Source: Puniceicoccales bacterium
GTDB taxonomy: Bacteria; Verrucomicrobiota; Verrucomicrobiia; Opitutales; LL51
Length of the DNA: 47,847 nt
Direction of reading: 5' to 3'
NCBI GenBank assembly: GCA_031257405.1
Contig: JAIROS010000005.1
Location: 1-47,847, forward strand
Below are positions 1-8,773 of this stretch, in pieces. A program made the position numbers and the translations under genes. The notes beneath the pieces are model-generated. The model had not been told where the DNA came from. It ran no database searches and saw only the letters and a program-made list of their open reading frames with translations. The number at the start of each line of letters is the position of its first letter. Position 1 is the stretch's first letter.

Positions 1-140
1 TGTAAAGCGCAATGACGCCGTTTCCGTCGGCGCAAATAATGTAAACTTTGGGATCTAAAGCTCCGAAAAAAATTCCGTCCACGGCTCCATGCAACGAAAT
101 AAAAATCGCAATAAAGATTAAAATTTTTCCTTGAAAAATA
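1..140 (-). CDS. Possible truncated exported protein, N-terminal part
   Basis: An open frame runs leftward off the window edge without a stop. It reads a hydrophobic stretch (ILIFIAIFISLHGA) followed by DGIFFGALDPKVYIICADG, which looks like a signal peptide and the start of a mature protein. No ATG lies in this frame near the hydrophobic segment. The only ordinary alternative starts, TTG at 94 and GTG at 82, fall inside or after it and lack a ribosome site. An AAGGA lies just upstream of the hydrophobic part. I do not recognise the family. It could be a real gene with an unusual start, a frameshifted gene, or chance. Confidence 0.3.
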
Positions 141-170
141 ACAAAGAATCCCGAAATTCGAAACCCTCGC

Positions 171-246
<76 letters not shown>

Positions 247-250
247 AATC

Positions 251-416
251 ATAACTATTTTGGATAAAAAATATTAAAAAAAATTAATACTCTTGAAAGA
301 CCTATGTAAATTTTTCCTTTTCGAAAATATCTAATTTTTCACACATCCCCATTGTAACTCATTCCATTGGAAATTTATAACTATTCTAGATAAAAAATAT
401 TAAAAAAATCAATATT
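251..416. repeat. Two copies of a ~38-nt AT-rich direct repeat
   Basis: In the 217-nt gap between the two tRNA genes, about 38 nt starting ATAACTATT and containing GATAAAAAATATTAAAAAAA occur at 251-289 and again at 377-415, differing at only a few positions. No gene is visible between them. The copies could be duplicated tRNA 3' flanks. The rest of the gap shows nothing recognisable. Confidence 0.6.
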
Positions 417-463
417 TTTCTAAGCCCCCATAATACCTACAGCGCACCCAATACCGGCAAAAA

Positions 464-539
<76 letters not shown>

Positions 540-552
540 AAAACACTTGAAA

Positions 553-580
553 CTTCTACAACCCACTCCAATTATGTCAA
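553..580 (-). promoter_or_regulatory. Promoter of tRNA-Phe
   Basis: On the reverse strand TTGACA (580-575) is followed after 16 nt by TAGAAG (558-553), placed about 14 nt before the tRNA 5' end. A perfect -35 and correct placement support a housekeeping-sigma promoter; the -10 is weak. Confidence 0.55.
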
Positions 581-633
581 CCGTTTTCTACGAAAATCCC
601 CAGCAAATTTTCCCCAATAAACAAAATAATCAA

Positions 634-660
634 TTGACATCCATTCCCCATAGTTAGTAT
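634..660 (+). promoter_or_regulatory. Promoter of the antiporter gene
   Basis: TTGACA at 634-639 is followed after 15 nt by TAGTAT at 655-660. The spacing is 1-2 nt short of ideal. It lies 35 nt before the GTG start of the antiporter gene and could drive the antiporter-oppA-accA run. Confidence 0.45.
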
Positions 661-694
661 CCGCAGCGCTCGGCCATATATTTCCTCCGTTGCT

Positions 695-2125
695 GTGAAA
701 AAATTATCCGCATTTTTCTCAACCTACGCCCTGTTGCCAGTCCTATCGGCCGCCGAAAAATTTCCCATCCCCCTCGAAATTTACAACACTCCCGACGGCC
801 CCGAAAATCTGTGGCATATTTTGTTAGCACGCGTAAAAATCGCCCCTTTCAACGGCTTTGCGACCCTGATTTTCCTCTGCGCCATCGTCCACACATTCCT
901 CGCGCCCCACTTTCTCAACCTGGCTAACCGATTTCACCGCAATACCCCGAGAGATAAAATGTTGGCGGCGTTATTTCATTTTTTTGGCGAAGTGGAGGTC
1001 GTCTTCGGGCTCTGGATAATCCCCCTTATCGGCGCTATTTTTTGTTTTTACGACTGGCAATCCGTTGCCAATTATTTCCGTGGCGTCAATTACGTGGAGC
1101 CCCTATTCGTCGTCACTATTATGGCGATTGCCGCTAGCCAGCCCATTCTCCATCTCGCCCGATCCTGCATGCAAAAAGTCGCTTCCATCGGCGGTAATAC
1201 GCCCTGTGCCTGGTGGTTTACCATTGTGACCCTAGGGCCTTTGCTGGGATCGTTCATCACCGAACCGGCCGCAATGACCATCTCCGCCCTACTCCTCGCA
1301 CAACAATTTTACACACTGCAGCCATCGGTTACCTTTCGCTACGCGACGCTGGGGCTACTATTTGTCAATGTATCCGTCGGCGGGACGCTCACCCATTTTG
1401 CGGCGCCGCCCATTTTAATGGTTGCTGGGAAGTGGCATTGGGACACGGCTTACATGTTCATCCATTTTGGATGGCGCGCCATTTTCGGGATTATTTTTTC
1501 CGCGACCCTTTACGGATTCGCCTTCCGCCGGGAATTTTCCCTCCTAAAACGGAAATTTAACCCAGTGGCCGCAAGCCAACCTACCACTCCTATCCCGCGT
1601 TGGGTCGTCGCTGTCCACTTATTTTTCCTGGCCTGGACCATATTGAATATCCACACGCCGGCGCTTTTTATTTTGGGGTTTCTTTTCTTTTTAGGTTTTG
1701 TAAAAATTTCGCAAATTTATCAGGCACCTATCGATTTAAAATCGCCGATATTGGTGGGATTTTTTTTAGCGGGGCTGGTAACGCACGGGGGATTACAGGG
1801 GTGGTGGATCGAGCCGCTTTTGGGACGCATGAACGAAACGCTGCTATTCCTCGGGGCAACGGGGCTAACGGCTTTCAACGACAACGCCGCCATCACTTAT
1901 CTGGCATCGCTCGTGCCGGCCATTTCTTCCGACGCCGCGCTTCAGCATGCCGTCGTACTGGGAGCGGTGACGGGCGGCGGCCTGACTATCATCGCTAACG
2001 CCCCCAATCCGGCTGGACAAGCGATTCTCAAAGCATATTTCCCCAAAAAAATTTCCCCCGTAAAATTATTCCTCAGCGCAACGTTACCCACCATTATTTT
2101 GGCCCTGTGTTTTAATTATTTGTAA
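695..2125 (+). CDS. Putative Na+/H+ antiporter (PF07399 family)
   Basis: A 476-residue inner-membrane protein with about a dozen hydrophobic helices and few charged residues. The overall pattern, including LTAFNDNAAITYLASLVP near residue 395 and GGGLTIIANAPNPAGQAIL near 430, fits the putative Na+/H+ antiporter family found in Chlamydiae and Verrucomicrobia, which would exchange sodium for protons across the inner membrane. The Asn-Asp pair in the FNDNAA helix resembles ion-binding residues of ArsB/NhaD-like transporters. The start is GTG; no AGGAGG-type site precedes it. Next come the oppA-like gene (about 80 nt) and accA on the same strand. Family assignment is from recalled similarity; direction and ion are inferred. 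The ion pump HppA elsewhere in the window could be a partner in Na+/H+ balance. Confidence 0.8.
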   Translation: MKKLSAFFSTYALLPVLSAAEKFPIPLEIYNTPDGPENLWHILLARVKIAPFNGFATLIFLCAIVHTFLAPHFLNLANRFHRNTPRDKMLAALFHFFGEVEVVFGLWIIPLIGAIFCFYDWQSVANYFRGVNYVEPLFVVTIMAIAASQPILHLARSCMQKVASIGGNTPCAWWFTIVTLGPLLGSFITEPAAMTISALLLAQQFYTLQPSVTFRYATLGLLFVNVSVGGTLTHFAAPPILMVAGKWHWDTAYMFIHFGWRAIFGIIFSATLYGFAFRREFSLLKRKFNPVAASQPTTPIPRWVVAVHLFFLAWTILNIHTPALFILGFLFFLGFVKISQIYQAPIDLKSPILVGFFLAGLVTHGGLQGWWIEPLLGRMNETLLFLGATGLTAFNDNAAITYLASLVPAISSDAALQHAVVLGAVTGGGLTIIANAPNPAGQAILKAYFPKKISPVKLFLSATLPTIILALCFNYL

Positions 2126-2206
2126 AATTTACATAAAAAAACAACTCTATTCCCCGATCATTTGGTGTTGCCTTTTATTTTTTCCGATTTCCATTATTTT
2201 GATTAT

Positions 2207-3781
2207 ATGATGAAGTATATTATAAAGTTTTTCATTTTTGCTCTTTTTTTTACGGCGGGATGTTTTCAGCGGCAGAGCGGCGTATTGCGCATTGGCAATG
2301 CGGTTGAGCCGGCCACCCTAGACCCCCAACTCGCTCCGGGACTCACGGAAGCTAAAATCGTGACCGAGCTTTTCGAAGGGCTACTTGTCCCCGACGCACG
2401 CACGCTCAAGCCGCTCCCGGGGGTGGCCCAGTCCTACAGCGTTTCTCCCGACGGCTTGGAGTACACATTTTTACTGCGCAACAATATTTTTTGGACCAAT
2501 GGCGATTCCGTTGTCGCGCAGGATTTCGTCGACGCCATCGAGCGCGGGTTAGCGAAAAGTATCGCGTCGCCCTGGGTCGATTTTTACTTTTTATTGAAAA
2601 ATGCCCAGCTATATTATAAGGGCGGGATTGCCTTTGGGGAAGTGGGCGTCCGGGCCGAATCCCCGAAAATCCTCAAATTCACGCTCGAACAACCCACCGA
2701 TTTTTTCCCTTCCCTACTCACCCACTGGGCGTGGGCCCCCGTCAATCGTAAAAATATCGAGCAACATGGCGACTTCTTTGACCGCAATAATCGCTGGACA
2801 AAACCGGAAAATATCGTGACCAACGGCCCCTACTCCCTAAAATCCGTGGCCATCGGCGATAAAATTGTTTTACAAAAAAGTAGGCGTTACTGGGACGCGA
2901 GGAATGTAAAAATTAGCGACGTCCACTTCATTTCCAACGTCAACCCCTCCACCGAAGAAAATATGTTCGCCACAAAACAATTGGATATCACCGAAAATGT
3001 CCCCGCCGATAAAATGGCGTTCCACCGATCCCAAAGTACCTTGAAAACGGCTTCGTCCCTGGGAAGTTCCTTCTATTGGTTCAATTGTAAAAAAAGGCCC
3101 TTCGACGACCCCAAAGTCCGCCGAGCACTCAGCTTAGCCGTCGACCGCGTCGCCATAGGGCAGTTACGGAATCGCGGCCCCGGATTCGAAGCCTACGCAC
3201 TCGTCCCGCCGGGAACGATGAATTACCGCTCCAAAAACGCATTCCAAGCGGATATCGGCCGCGCCCAACAACTCCTCGCTGAAGCGGGTTACCCCAACGG
3301 AAAAGATTTTCCGCCCTTTACCATCCTTTACAACACAACCGATAATTGGAGCATTATATCCGAAGCCGTCCAGGAAATGTGGCGGAAAAATCTCAATATC
3401 CATGCCGATTTGCAGAGCATCGAATGGGGGGTATTTCTCGTGGAACGGCGGCGCCACGCGTTTGACATTTGCCGCGGGGGTTGGATCGGCGACTTTAACG
3501 ACGCGACCACCTTTTTAGACTTGCTCCTATCCCAAAATAATAATAATCACGCCCAGTGGGGCAGCGAGATTTACGACCAATTGCTGCAGCGGGCTTCCCG
3601 CGAAAAAAATCCGACAGAACGCGCTAAAATACTAGCCGAAGCGGAGGTCACGATGTTCGCAGAAATGCCCATTCTCCCCATCTATTTCGAGTCCATCTGC
3701 CACCTGGTAGCGCCACGCATCAAGGGTTGGTACGCCAATATCCTCGACTGGCACCCCCTAAAAGCCGTTTCCTTCGAATAA
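2207..3781 (+). CDS. oppA: ABC transporter peptide-binding lipoprotein (OppA/DppA family)
   Basis: About 524 residues, normal for the SBP_bac_5 family of periplasmic oligopeptide-binding proteins. It begins with a lipoprotein signal: MMKYIIKFF, a hydrophobic run, then TAGC, so Cys19 is the likely lipidated residue that anchors the protein to a membrane. Family signatures include EPATLDPQ early in the mature protein, TNGPYSLK near residue 210, and DDPKVRRALSLAVDR in the second half. A longer frame opens at 2162, but the lipobox geometry fits the paired ATGs at 2207/2210; no clear ribosome site is present. It would deliver peptides to a permease; an OppB-type permease lies far away at 37.6 kb and no ATPase gene is in the window. 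accA follows closely. Confidence 0.9.
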   Translation: MMKYIIKFFIFALFFTAGCFQRQSGVLRIGNAVEPATLDPQLAPGLTEAKIVTELFEGLLVPDARTLKPLPGVAQSYSVSPDGLEYTFLLRNNIFWTNGDSVVAQDFVDAIERGLAKSIASPWVDFYFLLKNAQLYYKGGIAFGEVGVRAESPKILKFTLEQPTDFFPSLLTHWAWAPVNRKNIEQHGDFFDRNNRWTKPENIVTNGPYSLKSVAIGDKIVLQKSRRYWDARNVKISDVHFISNVNPSTEENMFATKQLDITENVPADKMAFHRSQSTLKTASSLGSSFYWFNCKKRPFDDPKVRRALSLAVDRVAIGQLRNRGPGFEAYALVPPGTMNYRSKNAFQADIGRAQQLLAEAGYPNGKDFPPFTILYNTTDNWSIISEAVQEMWRKNLNIHADLQSIEWGVFLVERRRHAFDICRGGWIGDFNDATTFLDLLLSQNNNNHAQWGSEIYDQLLQRASREKNPTERAKILAEAEVTMFAEMPILPIYFESICHLVAPRIKGWYANILDWHPLKAVSFE

Positions 3782-3823
3782 ATTTTGTTGCGCGGTCAAT
3801 GTAAAATTTTTTCATTTGGTACG

Positions 3824-4819
3824 ATGTTTGGAAAAAAATCCAAGGGTTCTCGGGCGCAGTACATCCTCGAATTTGAACGGCCTTTGCGCGAACTCCAGAA
3901 AAATCTCGATGAATTAATGGAACGTTCGCAGAGTGCGCGGGTCGATATTTCCTGCGAAATCAGTGCCCTCGAACAGAAAATCGCCAGCGAAGAACGTAAT
4001 ATTTTTGCGAATCTCTCCACTTGGCAACGCATTTTGATCGCGCGCCACCCCGAACGCCCCTACTCCCTCGACTATATCCATAATATTTTTTCCGATTTCC
4101 AGGAACTGCATGGCGACCGACTTTTCCGTGACGATCGTGCGATTATGGGGGGATTGGCGATGCTCGGCGACGACCCCGTACTGGTCATCGGACAGCAAAA
4201 AGGCCGCTCTTTAAACGAAAATATGGAATATAATTTTGGGTGCCCCCACCCCGAAGGCTACCGCAAGGCGCTCCGTTTAATGCGATTGGCGGAAAAATTT
4301 TCGCTCCCGATCATTACTTTTGTGGACACGGCGGGGGCGTACCCCGGCATCGGATCGGAGGAGCGGCATGTCGCCGAAGCAATCGCCGTTAATTTGCGCG
4401 AAATGGGGCAACTCGCGACGCCCATTCTTTCGGTTGTGATCGGCGAAGGGGGGTCCGGCGGTGCGCTGGGAATCGCCGTTTCCGACGTCGTGATGATCCT
4501 GGAAAACGCCTATTATTCGGTGATTTCGCCGGAAGGCTGCGCCGCTATTCTCTGGAAAGATCGCAAATTCGCTTCCGACGCCGCCGAAGCACTCCAACTC
4601 TCCCCGCAAAATTTAATTCAGTGGGGTATTGCCGAGGAGATCATTCCCGAACCGCTTGGGGGAGCCCATCGCAATCCCGGTGTCACCTTTCTTTCCACTA
4701 AAGAAGCCATTCTCCGCCATTTGCGCGCGCTCAAAAAATTATCGCCGAAGCAATTATTAGAAAAACGCTACGGTCGATTTCGGAATATTGGCATTTTCAG
4801 TCAGGAGCAGTCTACCTAA
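3824..4819 (+). CDS. accA: Acetyl-CoA carboxylase carboxyltransferase, alpha subunit
   Basis: A 331-residue AccA, the expected length. With AccD it moves the carboxyl group from biotin on AccB to acetyl-CoA, making malonyl-CoA for fatty-acid synthesis in the cytoplasm. An N-terminal helical segment (LRELQKNLDELMERS) is followed by the crotonase-like fold with FQELHGDRLFRDD, VIGQQKGR, FVDTAGAYPG, VIGEGGSGGALGI and SPEGCAAILWKD, all typical of AccA. The frame is open from 3785, but the ATG at 3824 matches the usual AccA N-terminus. It is the last gene of a forward run, converging on nrdD. AccD is not in the window. Confidence 0.96.
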   Translation: MFGKKSKGSRAQYILEFERPLRELQKNLDELMERSQSARVDISCEISALEQKIASEERNIFANLSTWQRILIARHPERPYSLDYIHNIFSDFQELHGDRLFRDDRAIMGGLAMLGDDPVLVIGQQKGRSLNENMEYNFGCPHPEGYRKALRLMRLAEKFSLPIITFVDTAGAYPGIGSEERHVAEAIAVNLREMGQLATPILSVVIGEGGSGGALGIAVSDVVMILENAYYSVISPEGCAAILWKDRKFASDAAEALQLSPQNLIQWGIAEEIIPEPLGGAHRNPGVTFLSTKEAILRHLRALKKLSPKQLLEKRYGRFRNIGIFSQEQST

Positions 4820-4835
4820 AAAATAGGAAATTCGA

Positions 4836-4909
4836 GCAAAATCGGCTTTTCGGCTTCGCCCAGCGCTTTAAAAGCGGCCGAAACTCAGCTTCCAGGCCGA
4901 CTTTTTGGC
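4836..4909 (-). repeat. Possible degenerate cloverleaf element between accA and nrdD
   Basis: The 97-nt gap between convergent accA and nrdD holds a 74-nt segment whose ends can pair (GCAAAATCGGC at 4836 with GCCGACTTTTTGGC at 4896, one or two bulges). On the reverse strand three hairpins can form inside: CGGCC/GGCCG, CGCTTTTAAAGCG, and GGCGAAGCC. Size and layout echo the three clear elements at 22291, 42575 and 43996, but the stems are weaker. It could instead simply be a two-way terminator. Confidence 0.35.
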
Positions 4910-4916
4910 ACTTCCC

Positions 4917-7025
4917 CTAATGCGTGAGCGCAGGACTATCACAAAATTTTAACATTCTGCGTGCCGCAAATTCCGCCTGCTTCCCGTCATTCCACTGGCT
5001 AACCGGCCGCAAATACCCAACAACACGCGAGTAAACCTCCGTCTTTCCCCCACAATGGGGACAACATTTCTGCTCCCCTGATAAATACCCGTGCCGAGAA
5101 CAAATCGAAAACGTCGGCGTCAGCGAAAAATAAGGCAATTTATAATTGCCAGCAATCTTTTTTACTAATTTTTTTACAATACTCGCGTCGTAAATGCGCT
5201 CGCCAAGAAAACAATGTACCACCGTCCCCCCAGTAAATTTCGTCTGTAAATCGTCCTGATGGTCCAAAATCGCAAAAAGATCATCCGTGTAATCGACCGG
5301 AACATGTACCGAATTCGTGTAAAATGGCGCCGCACCACCACCAGCATCCCTAATCTTATCCCCAAACCGATGCCTGTCCTTCAGCGCTAAACGAAAGGAC
5401 GTACTCTCCGCCGGCGTCGCTTCCAAATTGAAATGATGCCCCGTCTCCCTCTGAAATTCAACCATTCTCTCACGCATGTAATCGAGAATCTCCAACGCAA
5501 ATCCCTTCCCCACTCCCGAAGTAATGCCCTCGCCCAATAGATTCAAACACGCCTCGTTCACCCCAACAACCCCAATGGTCGAAAAATGATTCTTCCAATA
5601 ATACCCCAAACGCTGCTTGACCCACTTCAAATAAAACGTCATGTAGGGATACAAATTGGCGTTGGTCAACTTCTCCAGCAACGAACGCTTGATCTCTAAA
5701 CTCTCCTTGGCTAAATTCATTAGCGCCCTTAAACGGAAGAAAAATTCCTCTTTCGTCCTCGATAAATAGGCAATGCGCGGTAAATTAATGGTCACAACGC
5801 CTATGCTTCCGGTCAGGGGATTGGCCCCAAATAACCCGCCGCCACGCTTCTCCAAATGCGTATTATCAATGCGCAAACGGCAGCACATCGAACGCGTATC
5901 CTCCGGCTTCATGTCGGAATTAATGAAATTCGAAAAATAGGGAATGCCATATTTCCCCGTCATTTCCCAAAGCCCCTCCAAATTCTTATTGTCCCAGTCG
6001 AAATCCTTTGTGAGATTTATGGTAGGGATCGGGAACGTCATTACCCGACCATGGGCATCCCCCTGCGCCATTACCCGAAAAAATACGCGGTTAAATACGT
6101 CCATCTCCCGCTGAAATTCCCGGTACGTCGCCTGCTGGTACTCGCCCCCAATGATCACGGGCATACTCGCCAGATGTTCGGGACAAAATAAATCCAGTGT
6201 AATATTTGTAAACGGCGTCTGGAATCCCGCTCGCGTCGGAACATTGATGTTAAAAACAAATTCCTGTAACGCCTGCTCCACCATCCGCTCATCCAAATGA
6301 TCGTAGCGGATAAACGGCGCCAATAGGGTATCGAAATTCGAGAAAGCTTGGGCGCCCGCGGCTTCCCCCTGTAGCGTGTAAAAAAAATTGACAACCTGGC
6401 CCAATGCCGTGCGAAAATGCTTCGGCGGCCGAGCTTCGAGCTTCCCAGAAACACCCCCGAAGCCCTCCCGCAATAAATCCGCTAAATCCCAGCCAACGCA
6501 ATAAACGGATAGTTGCGTTAGATCGTGCAAATGGAAATCGCCCGACTCGTGGGCATTGCGTATGCGTTCGGGGTAAACGCGGTTCAGCCAGTAATTTTGA
6601 CTGACGGAGCCGGATAAATAAAAATTCAGCCCCTGCAGCGAATAACTCATGTTACTGCTCTCGCGGACCTCCCAATCTAACTCCGACAAATACTGATCAA
6701 TGCGGTCAATTTCCACCCGCTTGACGAAATCAGGCGCACGATTGCGGCGATCCAATGCCAGAATGACCATTTTCGCGCTCGCGGTGTAGGGCGATTGGAG
6801 CAATGCCTCCTCGATCTTACTTTCAACGCGTTCAAAAGAATCCATCCGATCCCTTGGGAACTGCGCCATGACTCCGTCGGCTAAGGCCTGCGCTTCCGCA
6901 GAACCGAACTCTTTCGTCGCCCGACCAACCTTCAAAAAAATATCATAAACCTGCTGGCATAACTCAACCCCACGTAACCATTGGATGTCCAAATCCATAT
7001 TTTCACTAAAATTTTGTTTCATCAT
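4917..7025 (-). CDS. nrdD: Anaerobic ribonucleoside-triphosphate reductase, glycyl-radical type
   Basis: A 702-residue class III reductase that converts NTPs to dNTPs without oxygen. Visible features: catalytic-Cys region SMCCRLRIDN mid-protein, four-Cys zinc site (CSRHGYL then CCPHCGG) near the C-terminus, and the glycyl-radical loop RVVGYLRPVSQWNDGK with the radical Gly at about residue 670. Residues 20-100 resemble only the second half of an ATP-cone; the usual N-terminal strand pair with a VxKRDG-type motif is missing, so allosteric control may be altered. The frame is open upstream to 7133, but tandem NrdR boxes lie inside that stretch, so ATG 7025 (MMKQNF) is chosen. The activase gene nrdG, which is required, is not in the window. 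Expression is probably repressed by NrdR. Confidence 0.95.
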   Translation of the reverse strand: MMKQNFSENMDLDIQWLRGVELCQQVYDIFLKVGRATKEFGSAEAQALADGVMAQFPRDRMDSFERVESKIEEALLQSPYTASAKMVILALDRRNRAPDFVKRVEIDRIDQYLSELDWEVRESSNMSYSLQGLNFYLSGSVSQNYWLNRVYPERIRNAHESGDFHLHDLTQLSVYCVGWDLADLLREGFGGVSGKLEARPPKHFRTALGQVVNFFYTLQGEAAGAQAFSNFDTLLAPFIRYDHLDERMVEQALQEFVFNINVPTRAGFQTPFTNITLDLFCPEHLASMPVIIGGEYQQATYREFQREMDVFNRVFFRVMAQGDAHGRVMTFPIPTINLTKDFDWDNKNLEGLWEMTGKYGIPYFSNFINSDMKPEDTRSMCCRLRIDNTHLEKRGGGLFGANPLTGSIGVVTINLPRIAYLSRTKEEFFFRLRALMNLAKESLEIKRSLLEKLTNANLYPYMTFYLKWVKQRLGYYWKNHFSTIGVVGVNEACLNLLGEGITSGVGKGFALEILDYMRERMVEFQRETGHHFNLEATPAESTSFRLALKDRHRFGDKIRDAGGGAAPFYTNSVHVPVDYTDDLFAILDHQDDLQTKFTGGTVVHCFLGERIYDASIVKKLVKKIAGNYKLPYFSLTPTFSICSRHGYLSGEQKCCPHCGGKTEVYSRVVGYLRPVSQWNDGKQAEFAARRMLKFCDSPALTH

Positions 7026-7038
7026 TTTTTTAAAACCT

Positions 7039-7085
7039 ATACTATATTTAGTCATTAAAATTAAACTATGTAGTATATATAGTAT
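7039..7085 (-). promoter_or_regulatory. Tandem NrdR boxes upstream of nrdD
   Basis: Reading the reverse strand, two 16-nt sites ATACTATATATACTAC (7085-7070) and TGACTAAATATAGTAT (7054-7039) each match the NrdR consensus acaCwAtATaTwGtgt at about 12 of 16 positions. Their starts are exactly 31 nt apart, the helical spacing known for NrdR box pairs. They end 13 nt before the ATG of nrdD. NrdR would repress nrdD when dATP is high. This also argues that the start codon is at 7025. Confidence 0.75.
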
Positions 7086-7119
7086 ATTTAGGCGGAATAC
7101 GAGAACTTTTTTCAAAAAC

Positions 7120-7128
7120 TTATTCACA
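7120..7128 (+). promoter_or_regulatory. DnaA-box-like site
   Basis: TTATTCACA matches the bacterial DnaA box TTATNCACA exactly. It is one of two identical 9-mers in the nrdD upstream region (the other at 7176). A link between replication initiation and dNTP supply is known for E. coli nrdAB; here it is inference. Confidence 0.45.
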
Positions 7129-7175
7129 GTCATTATTGCTAGGCGGGGACATAAATTTTCCGTTATTTCGGAAAG

Positions 7176-7184
7176 TTATTCACA
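7176..7184 (+). promoter_or_regulatory. DnaA-box-like site
   Basis: Second TTATTCACA, same orientation, 56 nt from the first. The two lie upstream of the NrdR boxes in the 264-nt gap between nrdD and the beta-CASP gene, which shows no other clear feature. Confidence 0.45.
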
Positions 7185-7289
7185 ATTGGGGAGGCTATTG
7201 GGGGTGTAAAAAATCCTTCAAGCGGCACAAATTGGGGAGCGCAAAAAATTTGGCCAAATTTTATTCCCAATCCAACCCAGCCAATGCAC

Positions 7290-8657
7290 TCAAATATTAT
7301 ATTCCACCATGACTTTCGGGCTCAAAACCTGGATCTGCGGAGCACCGTAAGTAAATTCGTCCAAAAACCAATTGCGCGACTCCTCACTCCCGTGCGTCAA
7401 AACAATGGCCCGCGGATCCAAACGAATCGCCGCCTGCAACAATTCCTCGCGATCCGCATGCCCACTGAGATCAAAACGCTCAATCGCCGCACGAATGGGC
7501 GTCGAATAACCTAGCGTGGAAAATAAAAAATTGCCCCCAGACGCCGCCGATAATAGCTGCCCCCCAGGCGTCTCAGGATCACAATACCCAACAAAACAAA
7601 TGCTATTCTTGGCATTCCCCAGTAAACACGCGGCGATGTTGTACGAAGGCGTGTTCTCCACCATCATCCCACTGCTAATCACAAAAATCGTCGGCTTTTC
7701 CGGCTCGTCCCCAGGCTTGAAATACTTCGTCTTACTCAGCGAAATTACCCCCAAATCCTTCAAAACACTCTTCCTAAATAGCAGCGAAGGATGCTTCTGG
7801 GAAATCTCATCGAACGTATCCATGAGCGCTAAACCTAGTCCGGAACAAATAATTGGCACCTTTTTATCAATTTTTTTCGCCTTTACCGCCTCTTGTAAAA
7901 TCGTCAAAACTTCCTGCGTCCGCCCTAACGCAAATGTCGGAATCAATACGGAGCCCTTCCGCTGCAGTGTGTACTGGATGGTCAAAAGGAGGCGTTCGAT
8001 TTCGAATTCAATTTGTTTTTGCTCCACCCGCTCCGTAGATCCACGCGTCGTCTCCATTACCAGCGTATCAATTTTTTCCTCCGGCCACTTCCCCCCTAAA
8101 AGAATCTTTTGGCGGCGAAAAAGGACATCTCCCGTAAAAAATATCTTTCGGTGCTTGTACTCCAATAGCACTCCGCCGGCACCAACGACGTGCCCCGCAT
8201 CAAAAAATTCAATGGCAATACTTTCCTCGCCCTTGCGAAACGTGCGCCGTAAACCATAGCGCATCTCAAAAAAATGCTCGCCCAATCCCTCAATCTCGCT
8301 CTTCTCAAAAAGAGGGTACTCCTTTATACCGAGTTCGCGCCGCTGATGTTTCATGACCACGTAACTATTTTCGAGCAAAATCGGCATAATGACTCGCGAT
8401 TGTGGGGTTACGAGGAGTCGCGCTTGGGGGTGGTCGCGCATGAGAATGGGGATGGAACCGATGTGATCCAGGTGGCAATGGGTGGCGACAATGAAGTCGA
8501 GGGAATGGGGTGGGATTTCGGAAAAATTGGGCAGCGCCGCTAGCCCCACTTCCCGCGGACTCATCCCCGCATCAATAACCATGCTAAAAGGCCCTAACTT
8601 CACATAATGGCAATTCGCACCAATGTCACATTCCGGATTTAAATCTTTAAAAAACAT
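7290..8657 (-). CDS. Metallo-beta-lactamase / beta-CASP RNA-processing nuclease
   Basis: A 455-residue protein of the CPSF73/RNase J-like superfamily. The N-terminal metallo-beta-lactamase part has the zinc motif HCHLDH (about residues 60-65), FFDAGHVVGAGG around 160 and FFTGDV near 180. The inserted beta-CASP domain follows, with SSGMM, and the C-terminal motifs LSGHADREEL and VLTHGSEES complete the two-metal active site. It probably cleaves RNA in the cytoplasm; whether endo- or 5'-exonuclease cannot be told. It is closer in length to archaeal/bacterial CPSF-type proteins than to RNase J (about 550). A GTG at 8672 five codons upstream is an alternative start. It lies alone between nrdD and oleB. 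Confidence 0.88.
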   Translation of the reverse strand: MFFKDLNPECDIGANCHYVKLGPFSMVIDAGMSPREVGLAALPNFSEIPPHSLDFIVATHCHLDHIGSIPILMRDHPQARLLVTPQSRVIMPILLENSYVVMKHQRRELGIKEYPLFEKSEIEGLGEHFFEMRYGLRRTFRKGEESIAIEFFDAGHVVGAGGVLLEYKHRKIFFTGDVLFRRQKILLGGKWPEEKIDTLVMETTRGSTERVEQKQIEFEIERLLLTIQYTLQRKGSVLIPTFALGRTQEVLTILQEAVKAKKIDKKVPIICSGLGLALMDTFDEISQKHPSLLFRKSVLKDLGVISLSKTKYFKPGDEPEKPTIFVISSGMMVENTPSYNIAACLLGNAKNSICFVGYCDPETPGGQLLSAASGGNFLFSTLGYSTPIRAAIERFDLSGHADREELLQAAIRLDPRAIVLTHGSEESRNWFLDEFTYGAPQIQVLSPKVMVEYNI

Positions 8658-8773
8658 CTTCTTTCCGGCCACATCATAGCAAAAATTTCGACCTGTCGAG
8701 CCTATGTTGCCTGTCCCGGAAGATTCGGTTAAAAATTTTCAAAAATTTTAATTTATTTTTATTACTCGGCGCC

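Noticed and set aside
7026-7133. Upstream extension of nrdD to 7133
   Set aside because: The extension overlaps the NrdR boxes and is very AT-rich; the extra residues do not resemble an ATP-cone.
7516-8259. Forward open frame of 247 codons
   Set aside because: It is antisense to the beta-CASP nuclease gene, whose active-site motifs are all intact.
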